A DNA stretch of 54,428 nucleotides from positions 1 to 54,428 of the forward strand of contig NZ_PVLR01000017.1 of NCBI RefSeq assembly GCF_002980625.1, read 5' to 3'. Shown one piece after another: positions 43,880 through 54,428 of this stretch. The DNA comes from Malikia spinosa (GTDB lineage: Bacteria; Pseudomonadota; Gammaproteobacteria; Burkholderiales; Burkholderiaceae_C). Each line of letters begins with the position of its first letter. Position 1 is the first letter of the stretch. The notes below the pieces were generated by a model, which was given only the letters and a program-made list of their open reading frames with translations, had not been told where the DNA came from and made no database searches. A program made the position numbers and the translations under genes.

Positions 43880-44500
43880 ATGCAATTCACCGCTTTTGAG
43901 CGCGCCAAGCAGGGCACGGGTGCGAGCCGCCGCCTGCGTAACACCGGCCGCACCCCCGCCATCGTCTTCGGTGGCACTACTGCCCCGGCCGTCGTTGAAC
44001 TCGATCACAACAGCCTGTGGTTCGCCCTGAAGAAGGAATCCTTCCACTCGGCACTGCTGGACATGGAACTGAACGGCAACACCGAAAAGGTCGTGCTGCG
44101 CAATGTGCAGTACCACCCCTTCAAGCCGCTGGTCCTGCACGTTGACTTCCAACGTGTCGACGAGACCACCCGCGTGCGCAAGAAGGTGCCGCTGCACTTC
44201 ATCAACGCCGAGCATTCGCCGGCTGTCAAGCAGGACAAGTGCCTGGTCAACCACGCGCTGACCGAAGTCGTGATCGACTGCCTGGCCATGCAGATCCCCG
44301 AGTTCATCACTGTCGATCTGGGCAACGCCGTCAAGGGCCAGTCCATCCACACGAACGACCTGGTCCTGCCGGCTGGCGCCAAGCTGGTCATCCACGGCAA
44401 GCCGAACCCGGGCGTCGCAAGCCTGGTCGAGCCGAAGGAAGAGATCATCGCTGCTCCGGTGGCCGCTGCCTCGACCGACAAGAAGAAGAAGAAGAAGTAA
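43880..44500 (+). CDS. rplY: 50S ribosomal protein L25 (Ctc form)
   Basis: Binds 5S rRNA in the large ribosomal subunit. The 206-residue protein is the long form with the N-terminal L25 domain (MQFTAFERAKQGTGASRRLR, GRTPAIVFGG) and a C-terminal TL5/Ctc domain (PLHFINAEHSPAVK, VDLGNAVKGQSIHTNDLVLP). The tail ends in six lysines. Start at ATG 43880 with AAGGTAG upstream. Usual position between prs and pth. Confidence 0.93.
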   Translation: MQFTAFERAKQGTGASRRLRNTGRTPAIVFGGTTAPAVVELDHNSLWFALKKESFHSALLDMELNGNTEKVVLRNVQYHPFKPLVLHVDFQRVDETTRVRKKVPLHFINAEHSPAVKQDKCLVNHALTEVVIDCLAMQIPEFITVDLGNAVKGQSIHTNDLVLPAGAKLVIHGKPNPGVASLVEPKEEIIAAPVAAASTDKKKKKK

Positions 44501-44525
44501 TTCTTCTCTGCCCTGCTTGTCAGGC

Positions 44526-44552
44526 AAAGGCCCGCTTCGGCGGGCCTTTTTC
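44526..44552 (+). terminator. Terminator of rplY
   Basis: GGCCCGC pairs with GCGGGCC around a TTCG tetraloop and is followed by TTTTT; a textbook intrinsic terminator 26 bases behind rplY. Confidence 0.88.
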
Positions 44553-44599
44553 ACATCCATTGTTCACTGATCGCGCCCTGCGGGCGCTAAGCTGCTGCC

Positions 44600-45232
44600 A
44601 TGTTCAAACTGCTGGTCGGCCTGGGCAACCCGGGCCCGGAATACGAGGATACCCGTCACAACGCCGGTTTCTGGTGGCTGGAGGCGGTCGCACGCGAACT
44701 CAAGGTCAAGCTGAACCCGGAACGCAGCTATTTCGGCGTTGCCGGGCGTGGCAGTTTCGAAGGCCAGCCAATCTGGTTGCTCGAGCCCATGACTTTCATG
44801 AACCGCTCGGGCCAGTCGGTCGCGGCACTGGCGCGCTTCTTCAAGATCGCACCGGAGGAAATCCTGGTCGCGCATGACGAGCTCGACCTGGAACCCGGCG
44901 AGCTCAAGCTCAAGAAGGGCGGCGGTCATGCTGGCCACAACGGCCTGCGCGACATCCACGCCCAGCTCGGCAGCAGCGACTACTGGCGGCTGCGCATCGG
45001 CGTCGGTCACCCGGGCGTGAAGTCCGAAGTCGCGAACTGGGTGCTCAAGAAGCCGGCACCGGACCAGCGCGATGCACTCGAGCAGTCGATCCAGCGCGCG
45101 GTGCGCGCCCTGCCCGACCTGCTGGCCGGCCGCATGGACAAGGCGACGGCAGCCATCCACACCAGCAAGCCGCCGCGTCCGAAGCCGCCCAGGCCACCCA
45201 AGGCGGATACGCCACCGGCTGTTGCCGAATAA
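44600..45232 (+). CDS. pth: Peptidyl-tRNA hydrolase
   Basis: Releases tRNA from dropped-off peptidyl-tRNA. The 210-residue protein has [20 protein letters not shown] (with the key Asn and catalytic His), [29 protein letters not shown] with the catalytic Asp, and GHNGLRDI. It carries a proline-rich C-terminal extension ([20 protein letters not shown]) beyond the normal end near residue 190. A terminator of rplY lies between the two genes, so it may have its own promoter. Confidence 0.94.
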   Translation: MFKLLVGLGNPGPEYEDTRHNAGFWWLEAVARELKVKLNPERSYFGVAGRGSFEGQPIWLLEPMTFMNRSGQSVAALARFFKIAPEEILVAHDELDLEPGELKLKKGGGHAGHNGLRDIHAQLGSSDYWRLRIGVGHPGVKSEVANWVLKKPAPDQRDALEQSIQRAVRALPDLLAGRMDKATAAIHTSKPPRPKPPRPPKADTPPAVAE

Positions 45233-45788
45233 GCGGACCGTCAGCGGAGTCTCGGCTCGTATCGGGCGGAGGCTTTCTGGTGAAGCTTGATTCGGCTGGT
45301 TGAGCTGATCAGGCTCATGGAGCTGATTGGCCGGCCCGGCGGGCGGGCATGCGCCTGGCCTCATACCGTCCGCTGCGCGGCCAAAAATCGGCCATGCGCA
45401 CGCCCACCCACCGGGCTCGAGCGTGGCTGAGTCGGCTACAGGAAAGTCAAAGACAGCAAAAGTCAGCTCCATGCGCCGCAGACCAATTCACGGCAGCGAT
45501 GGAATCTTGCTGACGATTCCTGGCCCTAAGCAAGGGCCAAGCTTCCGACCGACTCATGGTCTGATGTGCAGGTGAAACTCACGACCGGTTTAAGGTTTCG
45601 GGCGGGAGCAAAGCTCACGACCGACCCATGGTCTGGGGCGGGGGTGAGGCTGACGACCGATTTGCTGGACGCGCAGCGGACAGATGAGGTCGGCGGCCTT
45701 ACCCCCGCCCAAGACCCGCCACAGCAAGTCCGGCTCCAACAAAGACTGCCCAACCAAGAGCTGCCCCGCTGAGCCAGCCCAATGGCAA
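45233..45788. other. Non-coding stretch with tandem repeat
   Basis: About 555 bases between pth and the ferredoxin gene with no credible gene on either strand. The right half holds the imperfect 36-bp tandem repeat listed separately. Confidence 0.6.
45546..45661. repeat. Imperfect 36-bp tandem repeat
   Basis: Three consecutive units start at 45546, 45582 and 45618, each beginning CGACCG and ending in CTCA or CTGA; a fourth starts at 45654 (CGACCGATTT) and breaks off. Units 1 and 3 share CGACCGAC, ATGGTCTG at the same positions; units 2 and 3 share the GCGGG core. The unit length is a multiple of three but no gene reads through. Confidence 0.7.
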
Positions 45789-46581
<793 letters not shown>

Positions 46582-46710
46582 GGATGGAATTATCCGCCTT
46601 CAGGCCCGAGCCGGACTGGCAGGCGCAGAAAAGCCCTGCGCCAGCGCCATGGCACCAGCGCGGCAATGCCGCCACCGCCTTCAGATCCGGCTTATGCCGG
46701 CAACGTCAGC

Positions 46711-47322
46711 TCAAACCGAGGGCGCCAGCTCCAGCAGATGGTAGTGGACCTGGCCGGCCTTGCCGTGGCGGCTGCAACGCAGACCCAGCGCCAGCAGTTC
46801 TTCTTCGCCCCAGGCGCGCGGCGCCTCGAGGTAGACGCAGCCCGGCGGCGACAGCAGCGGCACGGCGGCCTGCAGCGCCTGGGCGAACAGGGCCTCGTTG
46901 CCATTGTCGCCAAACGGCGGATCGAGGAAGACGAGGTCCCAACTGCTGCGCGACGCGCCCTTCAGGGTCGCGATCGCGTCGCCGCGCTGGACCTTGATCT
47001 GGGTCGCCTTCAGGCGTTCGGCATTGGCGCGCAGGCCGGCTGCCAGGCCAGGGTCCTGCTCGCACAGCAGCACCTGGACGGCACCACGCGAGGCGGCCTC
47101 GAAGCCCAGCGCGCCGCTGCCGGCGAAGGCGTCGAGGCATCGCAGCCCGGTCAGGTCCTGACCCAACCAGTTGAAGAGCGTCTCGCGCACGCGGTCGGGC
47201 GTCGGGCGCAGACCGGGCCGGGCCGGCACCGCGAGCTTGCTGCGTTTCCACAGCCCGCCGATGATGCGAACGAAACCCGGCGCGGCCGGGACAATAACAG
47301 GACGGTGTGATGCAGGTTTCAT
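46711..47322 (-). CDS. rsmD: 16S rRNA (guanine966-N2)-methyltransferase
   Basis: Methylates G966 of 16S rRNA. The 203-residue protein has RIIGGLWKRSKLAVP near the N-terminus, the SAM motif LDAFAGSGALGFEAASRG, and the catalytic DPPF in LVFLDPPFGDNG. The start MKPASHRPVI was chosen; a start eight codons upstream (MFLESMHSM) would leave only five bases to ftsY. It diverges from ftsY, a usual arrangement; no terminator was evident in the 129 bases behind it. Confidence 0.93.
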   Translation of the reverse strand: MKPASHRPVIVPAAPGFVRIIGGLWKRSKLAVPARPGLRPTPDRVRETLFNWLGQDLTGLRCLDAFAGSGALGFEAASRGAVQVLLCEQDPGLAAGLRANAERLKATQIKVQRGDAIATLKGASRSSWDLVFLDPPFGDNGNEALFAQALQAAVPLLSPPGCVYLEAPRAWGEEELLALGLRCSRHGKAGQVHYHLLELAPSV

Positions 47323-47351
47323 AGAATGCATGGATTCTAGAAACACGCGCC

Positions 47352-48434
47352 ATGTTCAGCTTCCTCAAGAAAAAATTCTCTTCCGCCAAGCCCGAGGCGG
47401 CGCCAGCGCCGGCCGCGCCCGCAACCCCAGCCGCCAAGGCGCCAGCCGGCGCCAAGCTGCCTGCTACGCCTGCCCCTGCCACACTGGTGCCGGTGGACAA
47501 GCCGACCGCCGAATCTGGCCGTCAGGGCTGGCTCGAACGCCTCAAGCAGGGCCTGCGCAAGACCGGATCGAGCCTGTCGACCGTCTTCACCGGCACCAGG
47601 ATCGACGACGAGCTCTACGAGGAGCTCGAGACTGCGCTGCTGATGGCCGACACCGGCACCCAGGGCACGCAATACCTGCTCGACGACCTCAAGCGCCGCG
47701 TCAAGGTAGCCAAGGTCACCGACCCGGCCCAGGTCAAGGGCCTGCTGGCCCAGGCGATCACGGATCTGCTGCAGCCGCTGGAAAAGCCGCTGGCGATCGG
47801 TAGCCAGGAAGGGCCGACCGTCATGATGGTCGCTGGCGTCAACGGCGCCGGCAAGACCACCACCATCGGCAAGCTGACCAAGCATCTGGCCAACGAGGGC
47901 GCCAGCGTGCTGCTGGCCGCTGCCGACACCTTCCGCGCCGCCGCACGCGAGCAGCTGGGCGTCTGGGCCGACCGGAACCTGGTCGAGATCGTGAGCCAGG
48001 AAGGTGGCGACCCGGCCGCGGTCAGCTTCGACGCGGTGCAGGCGGGACGGGCGCGCGGGCGCGATGTCGTGATCGTCGACACCGCCGGCCGGCTGCCGAC
48101 CCAGCTGCACCTGATGGAGGAGCTCAAAAAGATCAAGCGCGTGGTGCAGAAGGCCGATGCCAGCGCACCGCACGAGGTGCTGCTGGTGATCGACGGCAAC
48201 ACCGGCCAGAACGCGCTGACCCAGGTCAAGGCCTTCGATGCCGCGCTGCAGCTGACCGGCCTGATCGTGACCAAGCTCGACGGCACGGCCAAGGGCGGCG
48301 TGCTGGCGGCCATCGCGATGTGGGCCAAGGAAGCTGGGCGCGAGATCCCGGTCTATTTCATCGGCGTCGGCGAAAAGCTCGAGGACCTGCAGACTTTCAG
48401 CGCGCAGGAATTCGCCCAGGCACTGCTGAGCTGA
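47352..48434 (+). CDS. ftsY: Signal recognition particle receptor FtsY
   Basis: Docks SRP-ribosome complexes at the inner membrane. The 360-residue protein has an alanine/proline-rich N-terminal domain (residues 1-60), the helical N domain, and the G domain with GVNGAGKTTTIGKL, DTFRAAAREQL, DTAGRLPT and TKLDGTAKGG. The GTPase motifs are complete. The short A-domain is common in betaproteobacteria. Confidence 0.96.
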   Translation: MFSFLKKKFSSAKPEAAPAPAAPATPAAKAPAGAKLPATPAPATLVPVDKPTAESGRQGWLERLKQGLRKTGSSLSTVFTGTRIDDELYEELETALLMADTGTQGTQYLLDDLKRRVKVAKVTDPAQVKGLLAQAITDLLQPLEKPLAIGSQEGPTVMMVAGVNGAGKTTTIGKLTKHLANEGASVLLAAADTFRAAAREQLGVWADRNLVEIVSQEGGDPAAVSFDAVQAGRARGRDVVIVDTAGRLPTQLHLMEELKKIKRVVQKADASAPHEVLLVIDGNTGQNALTQVKAFDAALQLTGLIVTKLDGTAKGGVLAAIAMWAKEAGREIPVYFIGVGEKLEDLQTFSAQEFAQALLS

Positions 48435-48510
48435 TTGCCGCGCTGGCCTCCGGCCTGCCCGGGGCTGTTGGTATCGGGCCTGCCAGGCCGGCCAACTGCG
48501 GTAACCGGCC

Positions 48511-49872
48511 TCAGTGGCCGGCGTGCAGCTTCTCGTGGATGCGGCGCGTCGTGCGCCAGACGCCCCACAGCACGACCGGGACCAGCGCGCCAGCCGCCAG
48601 CTCGGGCTGCACCGGCAGGCCCAGGCCCTTGAGCGCCTTGGCGCCGTACAGCAGCAGGCTGACGACATAGTAGGAAATCGCCGCGATCGACAGGCCTTCG
48701 ACCGTGCTTTGCAAGCGCAGTTGCAGCTCCTGGCCATGGGTCAGCTTGGCCAGTAATTGCTGGTTCTGGCCTTCGGTCGCGATGTCGACCCGGGTCCGCA
48801 GCAGCGCGCTGGTGCGCGCGATCCGCTCCGACAGCGAAGTCAGCCGCTGCGCGGTCGAGGCCACCGTGGCCATCGCCGGCGCCAGACGTCGGCGCATGAA
48901 GGCGCCCAGGGTCTGGGTGCTCGGCAAGGACAGCTCGCGCAGCTCCTCGATGCGCTGGCTGACCAGATCGGCATAGGCCTGGGTGGCCGAGAAGCGGAAG
49001 GAATGGGCGGCGGTCGCACGCTCGACCCGTGCCGCCAGACCGATCAGCCGGTCCAGCAAATCCTGCTCGGAGACGGAACTGGTCTCGAGCTGTGCGGTCA
49101 GGTCGGCCAGCTCAGCCTCGGCCGCGAACAGGACCGGCGCCAGGCTCTTGGCCACCGGCAATCCGCGCAAGGCCATCAGCCGATAGGTTTCGACTTCGAG
49201 CAGCCGCATGGCGATGCGCCCGGCAGCCGCCTCGCTGGTGCCCGGGGGCGCGAGCACCAGCATGCGCTCGAAACCGTCCGCATTGAGCTGCAGGTCGGTG
49301 ATGGCCCAGGCCTGCGAACTGCCCAGCTGCGAGCCGACCACGGTGCGCCGGCGCAGCCATTGCTTGGCCTGCTCCATCAGGACCGGACCCGCCGCCAGGT
49401 CGGCGCTCAGCATGACCAGTTGGATCGCCGCCACCGTGCGACCCGGAATCTGCCCCAGCCAGCCAGGCGGCGTGACCAGATGGTCGAGCAGCGCCGGCAT
49501 GCTGTTGCCCAGGCCGGCCCCGGCCGGCAGCGGCTGGACGATCGAATAGCGCGTGAACTCGGTATGCCGCTCCCATTTGACGGTATAGCCATCGAGCCGC
49601 AGGCGCAGAAAATTGTCCTGCAGCTCGGCCAGGGACAGGGCCTGCTGTCCCGGCAGGTGACACAGGTGAGCCCGTTCGTCCTCGCGTGACACACCGTCGT
49701 TGAGGACTGCGACCAGCGTGACCAGCGCCGGCAGGCGGATGCGGGCCGCCGGCCGCGCATGGACCTCGTTGTGCAGTGCAATGCGCTGCGGGTCGTCGGG
49801 CGGCAGCAGGCTGGCGCTGCACACCGGGACTGGCTGATCTTCGACCATGGAGGGGGCTTGAGTGTCGTTCAT
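48511..49872 (-). CDS. DUF3422 membrane protein
   Basis: A 453-residue protein of the DUF3422 family, defined by segments such as LHNEVHARPA and HTEFTRYSIVQP near the N-terminus. The C-terminal part carries two membrane helices (ISYYVVSLLLYGAKAL and LVPVVLWGVWRTTRR). Family function is unknown. The start MNDTQAPSMVED was chosen because the conserved part begins about 30 residues later. It is followed by nothing on its strand and lies behind the CBS gene, possibly co-transcribed with it. Confidence 0.82.
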   Translation of the reverse strand: MNDTQAPSMVEDQPVPVCSASLLPPDDPQRIALHNEVHARPAARIRLPALVTLVAVLNDGVSREDERAHLCHLPGQQALSLAELQDNFLRLRLDGYTVKWERHTEFTRYSIVQPLPAGAGLGNSMPALLDHLVTPPGWLGQIPGRTVAAIQLVMLSADLAAGPVLMEQAKQWLRRRTVVGSQLGSSQAWAITDLQLNADGFERMLVLAPPGTSEAAAGRIAMRLLEVETYRLMALRGLPVAKSLAPVLFAAEAELADLTAQLETSSVSEQDLLDRLIGLAARVERATAAHSFRFSATQAYADLVSQRIEELRELSLPSTQTLGAFMRRRLAPAMATVASTAQRLTSLSERIARTSALLRTRVDIATEGQNQQLLAKLTHGQELQLRLQSTVEGLSIAAISYYVVSLLLYGAKALKGLGLPVQPELAAGALVPVVLWGVWRTTRRIHEKLHAGH

Positions 49873-49914
49873 GGAGTGGCGGGGGCAGCGGGTGACTGCC
49901 TCAGGCAGCAAGAC

Positions 49915-51219
49915 TCATGCCGAATGCCGGTCTGACGCTGCGGGCAGGCGCTGTAACAGGACCTGCTCGATGCGCCGGCCCTCGACCTGCAGCACCTCGA
50001 AGCGCCAGCCGGCGACCTCGACCGACTCGCCGACGCCCAGCAGCTCGCCCGAGACCGCCTGCATCAGGCCGGCGACGGTGTTGTAGCGCTCGCGGTCCTC
50101 GTCGGGCAGTTCGGCGATGTCGAGCCGGGCCTTGAGTTCATGCGCGGGCATCGCGCCGTCGACCAGCCAGCTGCCGTCCTCGCGCTGGGTCGCCCAGGCC
50201 TCGTGCGGCACCTCGGGCGAGAGTTCGCCGGTGATGGCCTCGAGCATGTCGAGCGGCGTCAGCAGGCCCTGGACCACGCCGTACTCGTCGACCACGAACA
50301 CGAGCCGGGTGGCGCGCGAGCGGAACTGCTCGAGCAGCTCCATGCCGCTGAGCGTCTCGGGCACGAAGACCGGCGAGCTGGCATTGCGCTGCCAGCCCTC
50401 GGCGTTGCCATCGTCGGCCAGTGCCATCAGGTGCGGCAGATGGATCACGCCGATCACGTCGTCGAGGCTGCCGCGGCAGACCGGATACCAGGAATGCCCG
50501 CCGCGCCAGGCCTTGGCCAGCGCCTGCTCGAGCGTGTCGGCATGGTCGAGCCAGACGATGTCGGACCGGGGCACCATGATGCTGCCGAGCTGGCGATCGT
50601 CGAGCAGGAACACGTTGCGCACCATCTGGTGCTCATGCTCCTCGATGATGCCGGCGCCCACGCCCTCCTCCAGACTGGCGTTGATCTCTTCCTCGGTCAC
50701 ATGCTGGACTGCCGTGTTCTCGAAGCGCAACAGCTTGAGCACGCCACGGGTGGTGGCCGACAGCAGCATCACGAAGGGCTTGGCCACCTTGGCGACGCCA
50801 GCCATCGGGCGCGAGATGAAGCGCGCGACCGCCTCCGGATGCATCTGGCCGATGCGCTTGGGCACCAGCTCGCCGAAGACGATGGTGACGAAGGTGATCA
50901 CGACCACCACGATCGCGGTCGCGCTGATCTCGGCGCTCGACTGCGGCAGGCCGAGCAGCGCCAGCTTGGCGGCCAGCGCGCTGCTGAAGGCAGCCTCGCC
51001 GACGATGCCGTTGAGCATGCCGATCGAAGTGATGCCGACCTGGACCGAAGACAGGAACTCGGTCGGGTTGTCGAGCAGCTGGAGCGCGGTCTTGGCCCCC
51101 TTGTCGCCGCTCTCGGCCATCGCGGCCAGGCGGGCCTTGCGGCTGGCGGCCAGCGACATCTCGGACATCGCGAAGGCGCCGTTGAGCAGCGTCAGAAAAA
51201 TAATCAGCAGGACATTCAT
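49915..51219 (-). CDS. CorC/HlyC-type CBS membrane protein
   Basis: A 434-residue protein with an N-terminal DUF21/CNNM transmembrane domain (LLIIFLTLLNGAFAMSEMSL and ISATAIVVVVITFVTIVFGE), two CBS domains from about 215 to 335 (MVPRSDIVWLDH...FVVDEYGVVQGLLTPLDMLE) and a C-terminal CorC/HlyC domain (AWATQREDGSWLVDGAMPAH, YNTVAGLMQ). Members are magnesium or cobalt efflux/regulator proteins, sometimes named hemolysin; no specific activity is claimed. It diverges from apaH by nine bases. Confidence 0.9.
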   Translation of the reverse strand: MNVLLIIFLTLLNGAFAMSEMSLAASRKARLAAMAESGDKGAKTALQLLDNPTEFLSSVQVGITSIGMLNGIVGEAAFSSALAAKLALLGLPQSSAEISATAIVVVVITFVTIVFGELVPKRIGQMHPEAVARFISRPMAGVAKVAKPFVMLLSATTRGVLKLLRFENTAVQHVTEEEINASLEEGVGAGIIEEHEHQMVRNVFLLDDRQLGSIMVPRSDIVWLDHADTLEQALAKAWRGGHSWYPVCRGSLDDVIGVIHLPHLMALADDGNAEGWQRNASSPVFVPETLSGMELLEQFRSRATRLVFVVDEYGVVQGLLTPLDMLEAITGELSPEVPHEAWATQREDGSWLVDGAMPAHELKARLDIAELPDEDRERYNTVAGLMQAVSGELLGVGESVEVAGWRFEVLQVEGRRIEQVLLQRLPAASDRHSA

Positions 51220-51228
51220 AATTTGTGG

Positions 51229-52074
51229 ATGTCACTTTACCTGATCGGCGACCTGCAAGGCTGCGACGAGCCGCTGCAGCGCCTGCTGCAGACGCTGGAT
51301 TTCTCCCCGAGCCGCGATACGCTCTACCTGCTCGGCGACCTGGTCAACCGGGGGCCGCAGTCGCTGGCGGTGCTGCGGCGGCTGATGGGCTATGGCACCT
51401 CGGCACAATGCCTGCTCGGCAACCATGACCTGCATCTGCTGGCGGTTGCCGAAGGCGTGCGCCGGGCACACCGCAGCGACACGCTCGAGGGCATCCTGGC
51501 CGCCCCCGACCGGGCGCAGCTGCTGCACTGGGTGCGCTCGCGGCCGCTGGCGCTGCAGGTCGAGGGCTGGCTGCTGGTGCATGCCGGCCTGCTGCCGCAA
51601 TGGACCGCAACGCAGGCCTTGACGCTGGCGGGCGAGTTCTCGGCCATGCTGTCGGGCAGCGAAGGCCAGGACTGGCTGCAGCGCATGTACGGCAACCAGC
51701 CCGACCGCTGGAGCGACGACCTGGCCGGCGACGAGCGATGGCGCGTGGTGGTCAACGCGATGACGCGGCTGCGCTTTTGCGATGCCGAGGGCCGGATGGA
51801 TTTCGAAAGCAAGGACGGCGCCGGATCGGCGCCGGCGGGCTACCTGCCCTGGTTCGACGTGCCGGGGCGGCGCAGCGCGGAGACGCCGGTCGCCTTCGGC
51901 CACTGGTCGACGCTGGGACTGGTGCAGCGTGACAAGCTGCTCGCGCTCGATACCGGCTGCCTGTGGGGCGGCTGCCTGAGTGCTGCGCGACTGCTGCCGC
52001 AGCCCGAAGGCCCGGCGCGGGTGGCTGAAATCGTGCAGGTGAACTGCCCGCAGGCGCGCAAACCCGGCGTCTGA
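51229..52074 (+). CDS. apaH: Bis(5'-nucleosyl)-tetraphosphatase, symmetrical
   Basis: Hydrolyses Ap4A and related alarmones; metallophosphatase family. The 281-residue protein has the metal-binding motifs GDLQGC, GDLVNRGP and GNHD in the N-terminal third, and VHAGLLPQW, FGHWSTLG and DTGCLWGG towards the end. The ATG at 51229 gives the typical MSLYLIGDLQGC start; the open frame upstream overlaps the divergent CBS gene and is not real. Confidence 0.95.
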   Translation: MSLYLIGDLQGCDEPLQRLLQTLDFSPSRDTLYLLGDLVNRGPQSLAVLRRLMGYGTSAQCLLGNHDLHLLAVAEGVRRAHRSDTLEGILAAPDRAQLLHWVRSRPLALQVEGWLLVHAGLLPQWTATQALTLAGEFSAMLSGSEGQDWLQRMYGNQPDRWSDDLAGDERWRVVVNAMTRLRFCDAEGRMDFESKDGAGSAPAGYLPWFDVPGRRSAETPVAFGHWSTLGLVQRDKLLALDTGCLWGGCLSAARLLPQPEGPARVAEIVQVNCPQARKPGV

Positions 52075-52142
52075 AAGGTCAGTGAAGGTCCTGTGCCAAC
52101 AGGAGTGACAGCCCCGGAAGGCCGGGGGTCATTGCGCCAGGA

Positions 52143-53603
<1,461 letters not shown>

Positions 53604-53724
53604 CTGAACCTCTATTGTCTCACCTCGGGAAGAAACGAGGGACAAAAAAGCGATTCTTCGCTGCTCACAGCGCCGCGACGCAGCATCGAAACCACATTTG
53701 GGACCGAAACGACGACGGTTGTCC

Positions 53725-53754
53725 TTTGCAGGTTCGCAGTGCGCGCGCTACAAT
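53725..53754 (+). promoter_or_regulatory. Promoter of rpsT
   Basis: TTTGCA and TACAAT separated by 18 bases, ending 45 bases before the rpsT start; a good sigma-70 pattern for a ribosomal protein gene. Confidence 0.6.
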
Positions 53755-53799
53755 CTTGGGTTCTGCTGGCAACATCCACAAACTCAAAGGAACACAATC

Positions 53800-54099
53800 A
53801 TGGCAACCAAGCCGAAGAAAAAGAACCCCCGCCTGGCATCCGGTCGCAAGCGCGTCCGCCAGGACATCAAACTGAACGCTGCCAACACCTCGCTGCGTTC
53901 CAAGTACCGTACCGCTGTCAAGAACGTCGAGAAGGCTGTCCTGACCGGCGACAAGAGCAAGGCCACCGAGCTGTTTGCCAAGATGCAAGCCGTGGTCGAC
54001 ACCATCGCCGACAAGGGCATCTTCCACAAGAACAAGGCTGCTCGCGACAAGAGCCGCCTGTCCGCCAAGGTCAAGGCACTGGCCCTGGCCGCCGCCTAA
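53800..54099 (+). CDS. rpsT: 30S ribosomal protein S20
   Basis: Small-subunit protein that binds 16S rRNA. The 99-residue, very basic protein starts [20 protein letters not shown] and has the standard helical layout ([40 protein letters not shown]). AAAGGAACAC precedes the ATG. It has its own promoter and terminator, as usual. Confidence 0.97.
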   Translation: MATKPKKKNPRLASGRKRVRQDIKLNAANTSLRSKYRTAVKNVEKAVLTGDKSKATELFAKMQAVVDTIADKGIFHKNKAARDKSRLSAKVKALALAAA

Positions 54100-54182
54100 T
54101 CAGGCAACAATCGCCCGGTTCCATCCCAGGATAGAACCGCGTTTGCCCCGGGTGCGCTGCCAGTAGAACAGTCAACCCAGCG

Positions 54183-54218
54183 AAAAGCCGCTACCGGAAA
54201 CGGGAGCGGCTTTTTTCG
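54183..54218 (+). terminator. Terminator of rpsT
   Basis: AAAAGCCGCTACCG and CGGGAGCGGCTTTTTT form a stem around GAAA, about 85 bases behind the rpsT stop. Confidence 0.85.
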
Positions 54219-54395
54219 TTGTCGCGCCCGCTCTGACGACGGGATCGCGCCGGAACGCTCCCGCTGCCGCCCGTCAAGCTAGGGTTTTCATGCAGTACCG
54301 TTGTCAGCCTGCCGCAAGGAATGTTTTCAATCATGAAAATAGATTCATTTCAGCAAGTCACCCGCCCGAGGTGATGCAGGCCATCAGGAGACACC

Positions 54396-54428
54396 GTGAC
54401 CCGATTGAATCCCTACGAGCAGGGGCTG
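54396..54428 (+). CDS. Start of a probable acyl-CoA synthetase (cut by window edge)
   Basis: GTG with AGGAG six bases before it, followed by codons for TRLNPYEQGL up to the end of the window. The Y-x-Q-G-L opening (YEQGLDRN in the family) is typical of AMP-forming acyl-CoA synthetases of betaproteobacteria. Only 11 codons are visible, so this is a modest guess. Confidence 0.4.
   Translation, partial: MTRLNPYEQGL

Noticed and set aside
42740-44560. A 606-codon open frame on the minus strand across prs and rplY
   Set aside because: It is the antisense of two certain genes, in high-GC DNA where such frames are common, and has no start signal or similarity.

Overview
The window looks like a high-GC betaproteobacterial chromosome, most likely order Burkholderiales. 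This is judged from the protein sequences and from runs of neighbouring housekeeping genes such as hrcA-nadK-recN, rapZ-mutY-mutM, lolB-ispE-tRNA-prs-rplY-pth and coaD-rsmD-ftsY. Family or genus cannot be fixed from the sequence alone. Two stretches of ordinary core genome flank a genomic island of about 23.7 kb.

Left core (1-8989): a ClsB-type cardiolipin synthase and an endonuclease/exonuclease/phosphatase protein (both minus strand); ilvE with a small zinc-ribbon gene; argB; a CYTH-CHAD protein; an exported protein of unknown function; miaB. Then, on the minus strand, a type IV major pilin gene with a decayed C-terminal copy of a second pilin behind it.

Island (about 9040-32738): it sits in the 3' part of a tRNA gene with anticodon CAT, which is on the minus strand at 32691-32767. 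A 50-bp perfect repeat (8990-9039 and 32689-32738) marks the two attachment sites. The left copy is a tRNA fragment lacking the first 29 bases. A P4-type tyrosine integrase lies just inside the left end, and near-identical tandem 11-bp repeats inside both ends look like integrase arm sites. The left third (10.6-15 kb) holds small regulators, a putative replication initiator, an AlpA-like protein and a P-loop ATPase, suggesting a satellite or plasmid-like replication module. The middle (15.5-30.2 kb) is a defence cluster: a BrnA-like orphan antitoxin; a membrane-anchored coiled-coil protein with a T5orf172/GIY-YIG nuclease end; and a type I restriction-modification operon (hsdM, hsdS, hsdR). 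That operon is interrupted by a HepT/MntA (HEPN-nucleotidyltransferase) toxin-antitoxin pair, a Fic protein, an Mrr-like endonuclease and a membrane protein. Behind hsdR lie three AT-rich genes: an unknown, a beta-helix-like protein and a zinc-ribbon DUF4145 protein. Two overlapping helix-turn-helix genes finish the island.

The most informative signal is in the R-M operon. A second copy of the hsdM 3' end lies directly before hsdS, and a second copy of the hsdR 5' end lies directly after fic. Both read as scars of accessory genes loaded into the seams of the operon without damaging hsdM, hsdS or hsdR. A set of three ATGTCGAT half-sites just before the second cargo block may be an operator.

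Right core (32768-54428): hrcA (minus); nadK-recN-rapZ with overlapping or nearly overlapping ends; mutM-mutY (minus); a TPR protein, lolB and ispE; tRNA-Gln, prs, rplY and pth; a non-coding stretch with a 36-bp tandem repeat; ferredoxin and coaD (minus); rsmD (minus) divergent from ftsY; a DUF3422 protein and a CorC/HlyC-type CBS protein (minus); apaH; a RhlE-type helicase (minus); rpsT; and the first codons of a probable acyl-CoA synthetase. No CRISPR array, rRNA or complete insertion sequence was seen.
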